Of a DNA stretch of 64,000 nt, positions 12,756 to 22,214 are shown one piece after another (position 1 is the stretch's first letter; every line of letters starts with the position of its first letter). Made by a program: the position numbers and the translations under genes. This stretch comes from Burkholderia ubonensis (GTDB taxonomy: Bacteria; Pseudomonadota; Gammaproteobacteria; Burkholderiales; Burkholderiaceae): NCBI RefSeq assembly GCF_001718695.1, contig NZ_CP013420.1, positions 1,984,001 through 2,048,000 on the forward strand, written 5' to 3'. The notes beneath the pieces were generated by a model that had not been told where the DNA came from, ran no database searches, and saw only the letters and a program-made list of their open reading frames with translations.

Positions 12756-14462
12756 ATGACCCACCCACTGTTCACGAAGCACGAAGACACGCTGAAGCAC
12801 GCACTCGCCGCCATCGAGAGCCGCGGCTACTGGAGCCCGTTCGTCGAAATGCCCAGTCCCAAAGTGTACGGGGAAAGCGCCAACGCCGACGGCGAGGCGG
12901 CGTTCAGGTCGCACCTCGACAAGACCTTCGCGCTCGACCAGCCCGCGGCCGGCGAAACGGTCGGCGCCGAGCGGTCGCCGTACGGCATCGGACTGGGCGT
13001 GCGGTACCCGAAATCGACGCCCGATGCGCTGATCGCCGCGGCGGCGGCAGCCCAGCCCGCGTGGCGCAAGGCCGGACCGACCGCATGGATCGGCGTCTGC
13101 ATGGAAATCCTTGCGCGCCTGAATCGCGCCAGCTTCGAGATCGCGTACAGCGTGATGCACACGACCGGCCAGGCGTTCATGATGGCGTTCCAGGCCGGCG
13201 GCCCGCACGCACAAGACCGCGCGCTCGAGGCCGTCGCATACGCATGGGACGAGCTGCGACGCATCCCGGCCGATGCGCACTGGGAAAAGCCGCAAGGCAA
13301 GAACCCGCCGCTCGCGATGCACAAGCGCTACACGATCGTGCCGCGCGGCACCGGGCTCGTGCTCGGCTGCTGCACGTTCCCGACCTGGAACGGCTATCCG
13401 GGCCTCTTCGCCGATCTGGCGACGGGCAATACCGTGATCGTCAAACCTCATCCGGGTGCGATCCTGCCTCTGGCGATCACCGTCCGGATCGCACGCGACG
13501 TGCTGCGCGAAGCAGGTTTCGATCCGAACGTCGTCACGCTGCTCGCAACCGAGCCGAACGACGGCGCCCTCGTGCAGGACCTCGCGCTCCGCCCGGAAAT
13601 CAAGCTGATCGACTTCACCGGCAGCACGCAGAATGGCACGTGGCTCGAACGCCATGCCCATCAGGCCCAGGTCTATACCGAGAAGGCCGGCGTCAACCAG
13701 ATCGTGATCGACTCGGTGGACGACCTGAAGGCCGCCGCCAAGAACATCGCCTTCTCGCTGTCGCTGTACTCCGGCCAGATGTGCACGGCGCCGCAGAACA
13801 TCTACGTGCCGCGCGGGGGCATCCGGACCGCCGACGGGCACGCAAGCTTCGACGAAGTCGCGCAGGCGATCGCCGTCGCGGTGCAGAAGCTGACCGGCGA
13901 CCCGGCGCGCTCGGTCGAATTGATCGGCGCGATCCAGAACGACGGCGTCACGGCGCGAATCGACGACGCGCGCAAGCTCGGCCGCGTGCTCGCGGACAGC
14001 CAGGCGCTGCAGCACCCCGCCTTCCCCGACGCGCGCGTTCGCACCCCGCTCGTGCTCCAGCTCGACGCCGCCGACCGCGAGAAATTCACGCAGGAATGGT
14101 TCGGGCCGATTTCGTTCGTGATCGCGACCGACTCGACGGCCCAGTCGCTCGATCTCGCCGGTGCGATCGCCGCGGAACACGGTGCGCTCACGCTCTCCGC
14201 CTACAGCACGGACGATGCCGTGATCGACGCGGCGCACGACGCGGCGGTGCGCGGCGGCGTCGCGCTGTCGATCAACCTGACAGGGGGCGTGTTCGTCAAC
14301 CAGTCCGCCGCATTCTCGGACTTCCACGGCACGGGCGCGAATCCGGCCGCCAATGCGGCGCTCGCGGATTCGGCATTCGTCGCCAACCGGTTCCGCGTGG
14401 TGCAGAGCCGTGTCCATGTTGCGCCGAAGGCCGCGCCGGCGGAAGTCGGCCAAACGGCATAA
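12756..14462 (+). CDS. paaN: Phenylacetate pathway aldehyde dehydrogenase PaaN (PaaZ-type, ALDH domain only)
   Basis: A 568-residue aldehyde dehydrogenase that should oxidise the semialdehyde released when the oxepin-CoA ring is opened. The catalytic Cys343 sits in YSGQMCTAPQN, with FTGSTQNG as the nucleotide-binding loop. E. coli PaaZ is about 680 residues because an MaoC-type hydratase domain follows the dehydrogenase. That domain is absent here, so the ring-opening hydrolase must be encoded elsewhere. The gene heads paaN-J-G-I-K, with a ribosome site AGG about ten bases before the ATG. The name paaZ is also used for this locus in Burkholderia. Confidence 0.88.
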   Translation: MTHPLFTKHEDTLKHALAAIESRGYWSPFVEMPSPKVYGESANADGEAAFRSHLDKTFALDQPAAGETVGAERSPYGIGLGVRYPKSTPDALIAAAAAAQPAWRKAGPTAWIGVCMEILARLNRASFEIAYSVMHTTGQAFMMAFQAGGPHAQDRALEAVAYAWDELRRIPADAHWEKPQGKNPPLAMHKRYTIVPRGTGLVLGCCTFPTWNGYPGLFADLATGNTVIVKPHPGAILPLAITVRIARDVLREAGFDPNVVTLLATEPNDGALVQDLALRPEIKLIDFTGSTQNGTWLERHAHQAQVYTEKAGVNQIVIDSVDDLKAAAKNIAFSLSLYSGQMCTAPQNIYVPRGGIRTADGHASFDEVAQAIAVAVQKLTGDPARSVELIGAIQNDGVTARIDDARKLGRVLADSQALQHPAFPDARVRTPLVLQLDAADREKFTQEWFGPISFVIATDSTAQSLDLAGAIAAEHGALTLSAYSTDDAVIDAAHDAAVRGGVALSINLTGGVFVNQSAAFSDFHGTGANPAANAALADSAFVANRFRVVQSRVHVAPKAAPAEVGQTA

Positions 14463-14559
14463 CCCGTACGGCCGACGTGCAAACGCCGCGCCGTCCTCTA
14501 CCATGAACGAATCCGCCGCCCGGCGCGGCGCGGCGGGTTCGCTTTCCACCGATACGCCC

Positions 14560-15762
<1,203 letters not shown>

Positions 15763-15807
15763 CCGAAACGCGACGCGCCTATAACGGAGTCATCAAGGAG
15801 AGACTGC

Positions 15808-16599
15808 ATGTCATATCAGGCGATCCAGCTGGATATCGATCAGGCCGCCCACGTGGCGACGATCACGCTCAACCGTCCGGACAAGCTGAACAGCTTTACG
15901 CGGGCGATGCATCGCGAACTGCAGTCGGCGCTTGATGACGTCGAATCCGGCGGCGCGCGCGCACTGATCCTGACAGGCGCGGGGCGGGCCTTCTGCGCCG
16001 GCCAGGACCTCGCCGATCTCGATTTCACGCCCGGTGCGTCGACCGATCTCGGCGCATTGATCGACGAGCATTTCAATCCGCTGGTCCGGCGTCTGCAGCG
16101 CCTGCCGATACCGGTGATCGCCGCCGTCAACGGCACGGCCGCCGGCGCAGGCGCCAACCTCGCGCTCGCATGCGACCTCGTGCTGGCCGCGCGTTCGAGC
16201 AGCTTCATCCAGGCTTTCGTCAAGATCGGGCTCGTGCCGGACTCCGGCGGCACCTGGTTCCTGCCGCAGCGTGTCGGCATGGCGCGCGCACTCGGACTCG
16301 CGCTGACCGGCGACAAGCTGAACGCCGAGCAGGCCGAGCAATGGGGCTTGATCTGGCGCGCCGTCAACGACGACGCTCTCGCCGCGACCGCCCGCCAGCT
16401 CGCCGCGCAGCTCGCGCAGCAACCGACGCTCGCGATCGCTTCGGTCAAACTGGCAATGCGCGAAAGCACCACGCATACGCTCGATCAGCAGCTCGACCTG
16501 GAACGCGACCTGCAGCGCAAGCTGGGCCAATCGCACGACTACGCGGAAGGCGTGAAGGCGTTCATCGAGAAGCGCGCGCCGCGCTTCGAGGGGCGCTGA
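15808..16599 (+). CDS. paaG: 1,2-epoxyphenylacetyl-CoA isomerase
   Basis: A 263-residue crotonase-fold enzyme that converts ring-1,2-epoxyphenylacetyl-CoA to the oxepin-CoA. Unlike the neighbouring paaF hydratase, the first catalytic Glu is replaced (GAGANLALACD) and an Asp is kept in LVPDSGGTW, the pattern of isomerases such as PaaG. AGRAFCAGQDL forms the oxyanion hole. The ATG follows a good AAGGAGA site. It lies 45 bases after paaJ and one base before paaI, so it is clearly part of the operon. Confidence 0.93.
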   Translation: MSYQAIQLDIDQAAHVATITLNRPDKLNSFTRAMHRELQSALDDVESGGARALILTGAGRAFCAGQDLADLDFTPGASTDLGALIDEHFNPLVRRLQRLPIPVIAAVNGTAAGAGANLALACDLVLAARSSSFIQAFVKIGLVPDSGGTWFLPQRVGMARALGLALTGDKLNAEQAEQWGLIWRAVNDDALAATARQLAAQLAQQPTLAIASVKLAMRESTTHTLDQQLDLERDLQRKLGQSHDYAEGVKAFIEKRAPRFEGR

Positions 16600-16600
16600 C

Positions 16601-17053
16601 ATGAACGGCTCCGCCGAAACGCGCAGCCCCGACGCGCTGGCACGGGCCACCGCGCAGGCGATGTACGACGCGGATGCGTGCAGCCGCGCACTGGGCATGG
16701 AGCTCGTCGAAGTGCGTCCCGGCTACGCGCGCATGCGCATGCCGGTGCGAGCCGACTTCCTGAACGGCCATCAGATCTGTCACGGCGGGCTCATCTTCAC
16801 GCTCGCCGATTCGACGTTCGCATTCGCCTGCAATTCGTACAACCTCAACACGGTCGCGTCCGGCTGCTCGATCGAATTCCTGCGCCCGGTGCACGGCGGC
16901 GACATACTGACCGCCGAGGCCGTCGAGCAGACGCGCAACGGCCGATACGGCATCTACGACATCCGCGTCACGAATCAGGCCGGCGAAACGGTTGCGATGT
17001 TCCGCGGCAAGTCGGCCCAGATCAAGGGCACGGTCATTCCGGACGACCGCTGA
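16601..17053 (+). CDS. paaI: Hotdog-fold acyl-CoA thioesterase PaaI
   Basis: A 150-residue hotdog thioesterase. In this family it hydrolyses ring-hydroxylated phenylacetyl-CoA and other stalled intermediates, freeing CoA when the pathway backs up. The family signature NGHQICHGGLIFTLADSTFAFA carries the catalytic Asp (in LADSTF) and the substrate-binding HGG loop. The start codon lies one base beyond the paaG stop, which implies translational coupling. Length matches the family. Confidence 0.93.
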   Translation: MNGSAETRSPDALARATAQAMYDADACSRALGMELVEVRPGYARMRMPVRADFLNGHQICHGGLIFTLADSTFAFACNSYNLNTVASGCSIEFLRPVHGGDILTAEAVEQTRNGRYGIYDIRVTNQAGETVAMFRGKSAQIKGTVIPDDR

Positions 17054-17090
17054 CGCAGCGGCCCGCTCATAACAAATACTGGAGACACGC

Positions 17091-18389
17091 ATGACTACCC
17101 CGCTACCGCTCGAGCCGATCGAGACCGCGACGCGCGACGAGCTGACCGCGCTGCAGCTCGAGCGCCTCAAATGGTCGCTCCGGCATGCCTACCTGCATTC
17201 CCCGGTCTATCGCCGCAAATTCGACGAAGCGGGCGTGCATCCGGACGACCTGAAAACGCTGGCCGACCTGGCCCGCTTCCCGTTCACCACCAAGCGCGAC
17301 CTGCGCGACAGCTATCCGTTCGGCATGTTCGCCGTGCCGCAAGACCAGATCTCGCGCATCCACGCGTCGTCAGGCACGACCGGCAAGCCGACGGTCGTCG
17401 GCTACACGGCGCGCGACATCGACACCTGGGCCAATCTGGTCGCCCGCTCGATCCGCGCCGCCGGCGCGCGCCAGGGTGACAAGGTGCACATCAGCTACGG
17501 CTACGGGCTGTTCACGGGCGGGCTCGGCGCGCATTACGGCGCCGAGCGCGCCGGGCTGACCGTGATCCCGTTCGGCGGCGGCCAGACCGAGAAGCAGGTG
17601 CAACTGATCCAGGACTTCCGTCCGGACATCATCATGGTGACGCCGAGCTACATGCTGTCGATCGCCGACGAGTTCGAGCGGCAGGGCGTCGATCCCGCGC
17701 AAAGCTCGCTGCGCATCGGCATCTTCGGCGCGGAGCCGTGGACCAACGACATGCGCGCCGCGATCGAGCGCCGCATGGGCATCGACGCGGTCGACATCTA
17801 CGGGCTGTCCGAAGTGATCGGCCCGGGCGTCGCATCCGAATGCGTCGAGACCAAGGATGGCCCGACGATCTGGGAAGACCACTTCTACCCGGAAGTCATC
17901 GATCCGGAGACGGGCGAAGTGCTGCCCGACGGCGAGCTGGGCGAACTCGTGTTCACGTCGCTGACGAAGGAGGCACTGCCGATCGTCCGCTACCGGACCC
18001 GCGACCTGACGCGCCTGTTGCCCGGCACCGCGCGCACGATGCGCCGGATGGAAAAGATCACCGGGCGCTCGGACGACATGATGATCGTGCGCGGCGTCAA
18101 CGTGTTCCCGACGCAGATCGAGGAACAGCTGCTCCGGCAGCGCGCGCTCGCGCCGCATTACCAGATCGTGCTGACGAAGGAGGGCCCGCTCGACGTGCTG
18201 ACGCTGAACGTCGAGCCCTGCCCCGAGACCGCGCCGGACACGGCGACGATCAACGCGGCGAAGCAGGCGCTCGCGCACGACATCAAGTCGCTGATCGGCG
18301 TGACCGCGGTGGTCAACGTGCTGCCGGTCAACGGCATCGAGCGCTCGGTCGGCAAGGCGCGCCGGGTCGTGGACAAACGCAAGGGTTGA
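17091..18389 (+). CDS. paaK: Phenylacetate--CoA ligase
   Basis: A 432-residue ANL-type ligase that activates phenylacetate to phenylacetyl-CoA, the first committed step and the source of the inducer. The P-loop SSGTTGKPTVVGYT, FGAEPW, YGLSEVIGPGVASEC and a C-terminal RSDDMMIVRGVNVFPTQIE are diagnostic for PaaK. The final lysine region is VGKARRVVDKRKG. It is the last gene of the operon, 37 bases after paaI, followed by a strong terminator. A second paaK copy exists elsewhere in related genomes, so this one may be paaK1. Confidence 0.95.
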   Translation: MTTPLPLEPIETATRDELTALQLERLKWSLRHAYLHSPVYRRKFDEAGVHPDDLKTLADLARFPFTTKRDLRDSYPFGMFAVPQDQISRIHASSGTTGKPTVVGYTARDIDTWANLVARSIRAAGARQGDKVHISYGYGLFTGGLGAHYGAERAGLTVIPFGGGQTEKQVQLIQDFRPDIIMVTPSYMLSIADEFERQGVDPAQSSLRIGIFGAEPWTNDMRAAIERRMGIDAVDIYGLSEVIGPGVASECVETKDGPTIWEDHFYPEVIDPETGEVLPDGELGELVFTSLTKEALPIVRYRTRDLTRLLPGTARTMRRMEKITGRSDDMMIVRGVNVFPTQIEEQLLRQRALAPHYQIVLTKEGPLDVLTLNVEPCPETAPDTATINAAKQALAHDIKSLIGVTAVVNVLPVNGIERSVGKARRVVDKRKG

Positions 18390-18411
18390 CGCGGGCGTCG
18401 CCCGCCAATGC

Positions 18412-18450
18412 AAAAAGGCCCGTTCGGTATCGAGCCGATCGGGCCTTTTT
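18412..18450. terminator. Bidirectional terminator between paaK and mltA
   Basis: AAAAAGGCCCG and CGGGCCTTTTT arms enclose a partly self-pairing loop. A- and T-runs on both sides serve both converging genes. Confidence 0.85.
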
Positions 18451-18503
18451 GTCCAGCCTGGTGCGTCAAGCAACTTCCGCGAGGCGCCTGCCTGCCACCT
18501 GCA

Positions 18504-19628
18504 TCACGAGTTCGGGAACAGCAGCCACATCCGGCCGATCTGCTTCATCCGTCCCGCCTGGTCGCCGGCATCGTCGCCGAGCCCCCAGAAGTAGTCGGCC
18601 CGCACGCCGCCCTTGATCGCGCTGCCCGTATCCTGCGCGAACACGAGGCGATTCATCGGCGTGTTGGTCAGCGGACGCGTCGTCTGCAGGAACACCGGCG
18701 TGCCGAGCGGAATCGCCGACGGATCGACCGCGATCGAACGCTCGGGCGTCAGCGGCACGCCGAGCGCGCCGACTGGACCGTCCGCGCCGCCGTGCGGCGC
18801 CTCTTCCTTCGACGGCATCTCGCGGAAGAACACGAAACGCGGATTCGTGTCGAGCAGCGCGTCGACGCGGGTCGGGTTCGCCTTCGCCCACGCCTTGATG
18901 CCCTGCATCGTCGCCTGGGCCGGCGTCAGTTCGCCGCGGTCGATCAGCCACTTGCCGATCGAGCGGTACGGCTGGTTGTTGGTGCCGCCGTAGCCGACCC
19001 GCATCACCGAGCCGTCGTCGAGCAAAACGCGCCCGGAGCCCTGCACCTGCAGGAAGAACGCCTCGATCGGATCGTCGACCCACACCAGCTCGTTGCCGTT
19101 CAGGACGCCTGCGCGCTCGAGCTGCGCCCGCGCCGGCAGCGCGGCGCCCGCGCGATAGCCGGCCGGCCAGCGGTAGAGCGCGGTCTGGTACGGCCCGCGC
19201 CGCACGCGCGAACCGCGCAGCAGCGGCTCGTAATAGCCGGTGACGAGGCCGTCGAGCGTGCCGTCGCTATTCGCGAACTGGAACGGCGTGAAATACGTTT
19301 CGAAGAACGCGCGCGCGCTGCCGACGTCGAGCTCGTCGAGCCGCTCGGCCGCCGCGCACGCACGCTGCCATGCGGGCTGGCGCGCCAGTCGCGCGCAGTT
19401 CTGCCGCAGCGCGACCGTCGCGCCGATCAGCGAGTCGTCCTGCCAGCCCGGCACCTGCTGCCAGGCGACCGGCGTCAGCCGCGTGGCGGCGACCTGCCCC
19501 GGCACGATCGCCGCGCCGGCCGGCGGCTTCAGGGAGGACGTCCGCGTCGGCGCGCCGCCGCACGCTGCAAGCAGCGCCGCCGTCGCGACCGCCGCCGCCC
19601 AGCCCGCCAACCGGGGGCCAAACCACAT
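18504..19628 (-). CDS. mltA: Membrane-bound lytic murein transglycosylase A
   Basis: A 374-residue outer-membrane lipoprotein that cleaves peptidoglycan between MurNAc and GlcNAc to give 1,6-anhydro products. The chosen start gives a lipoprotein signal with lipobox LAAC and lipidated Cys23. The family core (LVTGYYEPLLRGSR, YGGTNNQPYRSIGKWL) and the C-terminal 3D domain with its Asp residues (FAQDTGSAIKGG, ADYFWG) are intact. The frame is open upstream as far as 19811, but those residues would spoil the signal peptide. An ATG at 19658 is the only credible alternative. It lies downstream of apaG on the same strand. Confidence 0.92.
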   Translation of the reverse strand: MWFGPRLAGWAAAVATAALLAACGGAPTRTSSLKPPAGAAIVPGQVAATRLTPVAWQQVPGWQDDSLIGATVALRQNCARLARQPAWQRACAAAERLDELDVGSARAFFETYFTPFQFANSDGTLDGLVTGYYEPLLRGSRVRRGPYQTALYRWPAGYRAGAALPARAQLERAGVLNGNELVWVDDPIEAFFLQVQGSGRVLLDDGSVMRVGYGGTNNQPYRSIGKWLIDRGELTPAQATMQGIKAWAKANPTRVDALLDTNPRFVFFREMPSKEEAPHGGADGPVGALGVPLTPERSIAVDPSAIPLGTPVFLQTTRPLTNTPMNRLVFAQDTGSAIKGGVRADYFWGLGDDAGDQAGRMKQIGRMWLLFPNS

Positions 19629-19656
19629 ACAATGTTCGTTCTTGATGGAAACCGCC

Positions 19657-19800
19657 ATGTCAGATCTTCTCGACCAATATCCGATGCTCATCTTCGCGCT
19701 GGAAGCCTTCCTCGCGCTCGCCCTGCTGATCTTCATCGTCGCGTGGACAGCCTCGGGCCGGAAGAAGCACGCCCGCAACAACGACCGCCCGTCCCGCTGA
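19657..19800 (+). CDS. Small single-pass membrane protein (47 aa), unknown function
   Basis: A short frame, MSDLLDQYPMLIFALEAFLA onward, with one strongly hydrophobic segment (about residues 9-30) and a basic, polar tail (GRKKHARNNDR). Third codon positions are overwhelmingly G or C, as in real genes here. A GGAA site lies eight bases upstream, and TACAAT (19628-19633), the -10 form common in this genome, lies at a fitting distance. An in-frame ATG at 19645 would add META. Its start is only 28 bases from the mltA start on the other strand, and it ends 20 bases before the apaG stop. I do not recognise the family and assign no function. Confidence 0.6.
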   Translation: MSDLLDQYPMLIFALEAFLALALLIFIVAWTASGRKKHARNNDRPSR

Positions 19801-19820
19801 GCGCGCCGCACCGTGCGCGC

Positions 19821-20195
19821 TCAGTGAAGCGTGCGCGGCATGTGCAGCGCGAACTCGTCGATCGGCGCGTCGAAGCGCTCGCCGTCCTCGGCAACGCAGA
19901 AGTACGAACCGCGCATCGTGCCGACCGGCGTCGCGATCACTGCCCAGCTCGTGTATTCGAACTGCTCGCCCGGCTGCAGCAGCGGCTGGTGGCCGACGAC
20001 GCCGAGCCCCTTCACTTCCTGCACGTGGCTCTCGCTGTCCGTGATGATCCAGTGACGCGCGATCAGCTGCGCCGCGACCTGCCCGCTGTTGCGGATCGTC
20101 AGCGTGTACGCGAATGCGTATTGACGGCGTTCGGGGTCGGATTGTTCCGGCAAGTAGCTGGTTTTCACCGTCACGGTGAACTGATACTGACTCAT
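19821..20195 (-). CDS. apaG: ApaG protein
   Basis: A 124-residue ApaG/DUF525 protein with a fibronectin-III-like beta fold, historically linked to Co2+/Mg2+ resistance; its biochemical role remains poorly defined. The start MSQYQFTVTVKTSYLPEQSD and the conserved core FAYTLTIRNSG, LIARHWIITDS, GVVGHQP, FEYTSWAVIATPVGTMRGSY are typical. The frame is open further upstream, but the ATG at 20195 gives the family length. It is divergent from rpe; TAGAAT boxes for each direction (20267-20272 and 20329-20334) lie in the shared 175-base gap. Confidence 0.95.
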   Translation of the reverse strand: MSQYQFTVTVKTSYLPEQSDPERRQYAFAYTLTIRNSGQVAAQLIARHWIITDSESHVQEVKGLGVVGHQPLLQPGEQFEYTSWAVIATPVGTMRGSYFCVAEDGERFDAPIDEFALHMPRTLH

Positions 20196-20370
20196 GGTGA
20201 TTCCGCTGTAGGTAACCGCCCGCGCCATCTGTAGCGCCGGGCCGCGGCGCGCCGCACTGGTTCGGCATTCTATGCGCAATCGGGCCGCCACCGCACGGCT
20301 CGCCGCCGCGCACGCGGTCGCCGGGCGGTAGAATGACGGTTTTGCGCCGCACCGTCCCCGCTCCTCAGCC

Positions 20371-21057
20371 ATGACTCAATTCCGCATCGCTCCCAGCATC
20401 CTGTCGGCCGACTTCGCACGGCTCGGCGAAGAAGTCCGCAACGTGGTCGCCGCCGGCGCCGACTGGATCCACTTCGACGTGATGGACAACCATTACGTCC
20501 CGAACCTGACGATCGGCCCGCTCGTCTGCGAGGCGATCCGTCCGCACGTGCAGGTGCCGATCGACGTGCACCTGATGGTGCGCCCGGTCGACCGGATCGT
20601 GCCCGATTTCGCGAAAGCGGGCGCGAACCTGATCAGCTTCCACCCGGAAGGCTCCGATCACATCGACCGCACGCTGTCGCTGATCCGCGACCACGGCTGC
20701 AAGGCCGGCCTCGTGTTCAACCCGGCGACGCCGCTGAACTATCTCGACTACGTGATGGACCGTCTCGACTTCGTGCTGCTGATGTCGGTGAACCCGGGCT
20801 TCGGCGGCCAGTCGTTCATTCCGGAAACGCTGAACAAGCTGCGCGAGACGCGCGCGCGCATCGACGCCTACACGGAGCGCACCGGCCGCGAGATCCTGCT
20901 CGAGGTCGACGGCGGCGTGAAGACCGACAACATCGCGGAAATCGCGGCGGCCGGCGCGGATACCTTCGTCGCGGGCTCGGCGATCTTCGGCAAGCCCGAC
21001 TATCGCAAGGTGATCGACGAAATGCGCAGCCAGCTCGCGACGGTCACGCGGGGCTGA
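20371..21057 (+). CDS. rpe: Ribulose-phosphate 3-epimerase
   Basis: A 228-residue TIM-barrel enzyme interconverting ribulose 5-phosphate and xylulose 5-phosphate in the pentose-phosphate pathway. Signature segments [54 protein letters not shown] and [11 protein letters not shown] contain the metal and catalytic His and Asp residues. It starts the plus-strand block that leads into gph and the trp genes, with four bases between its stop and the gph start. Confidence 0.97.
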   Translation: MTQFRIAPSILSADFARLGEEVRNVVAAGADWIHFDVMDNHYVPNLTIGPLVCEAIRPHVQVPIDVHLMVRPVDRIVPDFAKAGANLISFHPEGSDHIDRTLSLIRDHGCKAGLVFNPATPLNYLDYVMDRLDFVLLMSVNPGFGGQSFIPETLNKLRETRARIDAYTERTGREILLEVDGGVKTDNIAEIAAAGADTFVAGSAIFGKPDYRKVIDEMRSQLATVTRG

Positions 21058-21061
21058 CGCC

Positions 21062-21853
21062 GTGAGCGAATCGAACCTGCGCGAAGCAAAAACGGCCGCG
21101 CCTGAGCCGGCCGCGCCCAAGCCGGCCGCGCCTAAGCCGGTCGCACCGATCCACTTCGCCGCGCCGCGCATCGACGCGGCGCTGATCGACCTCGACGGCA
21201 CGATGGTCGATACCGCCGACGATTTCACCGCTGGCCTGAACGGCATGCTGGTGAAGCTCGACGCGCCGGCGACGTCGCGCGACGAGGTGATCGGCTACGT
21301 CGGCAAGGGTTCCGAGCATCTGATCCAGAGCGTGCTGAAGCCGCGCTTTTCCGCGGACGAAGCGCACGCGCGCTTCGACGACGCGCTCGCGATCTACCAG
21401 GCCGAATACGCGAAGATCAACGGCCGCCACACGCGCCTCTACCCGGACGTCGCGGCCGGTCTCGACGCGCTGCGCGCCGACGGCATCAAGCTCGCGTGCG
21501 TGACCAACAAGCCGCACCGCTTCGCGATCGAACTGCTCGAGCAATACGGGCTGATCGATCGCTTCGGCATCGTGCTCGGCGGCGACAGCGTGCCGCGCAA
21601 GAAGCCCGACCCGCTGCCGATGCTGACCGCGTGCGATGCGCTCGGCGTCGCGCCGGACGTCGCGGTGGCGATCGGCGACTCGGAAAACGACGCGCTCGCG
21701 GGCCGCGCGGCGGGCATGGCGACGCTGACGGTGCCGTACGGCTACAACCATGGCAAGGCTATACAAACGATAAATTCGGATGGTATAGTCGGCTCGTTGC
21801 TGGTCGCAGCCCGCGCGATCGCCGCGCACAACGCCGGCCGGCCAACCGTCTGA
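21062..21853 (+). CDS. gph: Phosphoglycolate phosphatase
   Basis: A 263-residue HAD-superfamily phosphatase that removes 2-phosphoglycolate, for example from repair of oxidised DNA ends. HAD motif I is LIDLDGTMVDT, motif II lies around ACVTNKPHRF, motif III around PRKKPDP, and motif IV is AIGDSENDALAG. The start is a GTG four bases after rpe, preceded by GGGG. An unusual 37-residue N-terminal extension carries Ala-Pro-Lys repeats not needed for the fold. The order rpe-gph-trpE is common in proteobacteria, where gph often precedes trp genes. Confidence 0.94.
   Translation: MSESNLREAKTAAPEPAAPKPAAPKPVAPIHFAAPRIDAALIDLDGTMVDTADDFTAGLNGMLVKLDAPATSRDEVIGYVGKGSEHLIQSVLKPRFSADEAHARFDDALAIYQAEYAKINGRHTRLYPDVAAGLDALRADGIKLACVTNKPHRFAIELLEQYGLIDRFGIVLGGDSVPRKKPDPLPMLTACDALGVAPDVAVAIGDSENDALAGRAAGMATLTVPYGYNHGKAIQTINSDGIVGSLLVAARAIAAHNAGRPTV
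21095..21148 (+). repeat. 15-bp in-frame tandem repeat at the 5' end of gph
   Basis: Three near-perfect 15-bp units (21095-21109, 21110-21124, 21125-21139) and a partial fourth encode A-A-P-(E/K)-P. Units differ by one or two bases. The period is a multiple of three, so changes in copy number would keep the frame. Confidence 0.85.
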
Positions 21854-21871
21854 TCTAATTCTTCCATCCGC

Positions 21872-21946
21872 ATGTTTCTGAACAAAAAACGGAGTCTGAG
21901 CAGCATCGACCGGGGAGCCTGGCCCTGGCGTCGCTGGTCGCGCTAA
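21872..21946 (+). CDS. trpL: trp operon leader peptide with three Trp codons
   Basis: A 24-codon frame (MFLNKKRSLSSIDRGAWPWR, then RWSR and TAA) with Trp codons at positions 17, 19 and 22, just before a hairpin and a terminator and upstream of trpE. This is the classic arrangement for attenuation by tryptophan-starved ribosomes. No good ribosome site precedes the ATG, so the exact start is uncertain, but the Trp cluster and stop position support the call. Possible promoter elements TATACA and TATAGT (21760-21789) lie within the 3' end of gph. Confidence 0.7.
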   Translation: MFLNKKRSLSSIDRGAWPWRRWSR

Positions 21947-21992
21947 CCTCTTCGATGAGGTACGCTGAAGCACGTCTTCAGCGCCGTTTTTT
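21947..21992 (+). terminator. trp attenuator
   Basis: A small hairpin ACCTC/GAGGT (21946-21961) is followed by an 8-bp stem CGCTGAAG/CTTCAGCG (21963-21983) with a 5-base loop, then CCGTTTTTT. The small hairpin begins exactly at the leader-peptide stop, so ribosome position could influence which structure forms. The 220 bases from here to trpE hold only a further hairpin near 22045-22066. Confidence 0.75.
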
Positions 21993-22214
21993 GTCTCGCT
22001 GCGCATCCGCGCGCCGATCGCCGCACCACCTCGAGTCCTACCGCCCCCGAACGCTTGCGTTCAGGGACGGTCGCAGGCTGGCGACGCTCGCGCTCCGGAG
22101 CCCGCCCGCCGGCACCAGGCACACCACGATCGACCGCCGTTTCGCCGACAGCAGCCGCGCAGCATCACGTGATCCCCGGCGCATCCCGCCGCTCGTCCAG
22201 AACAGGACCGGAAC

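Noticed and set aside
20365..22006. Minus-strand frames opposite rpe and gph that look like regulators at first glance
   Set aside because: Antisense shadows; the plus-strand enzymes are complete with all catalytic motifs.
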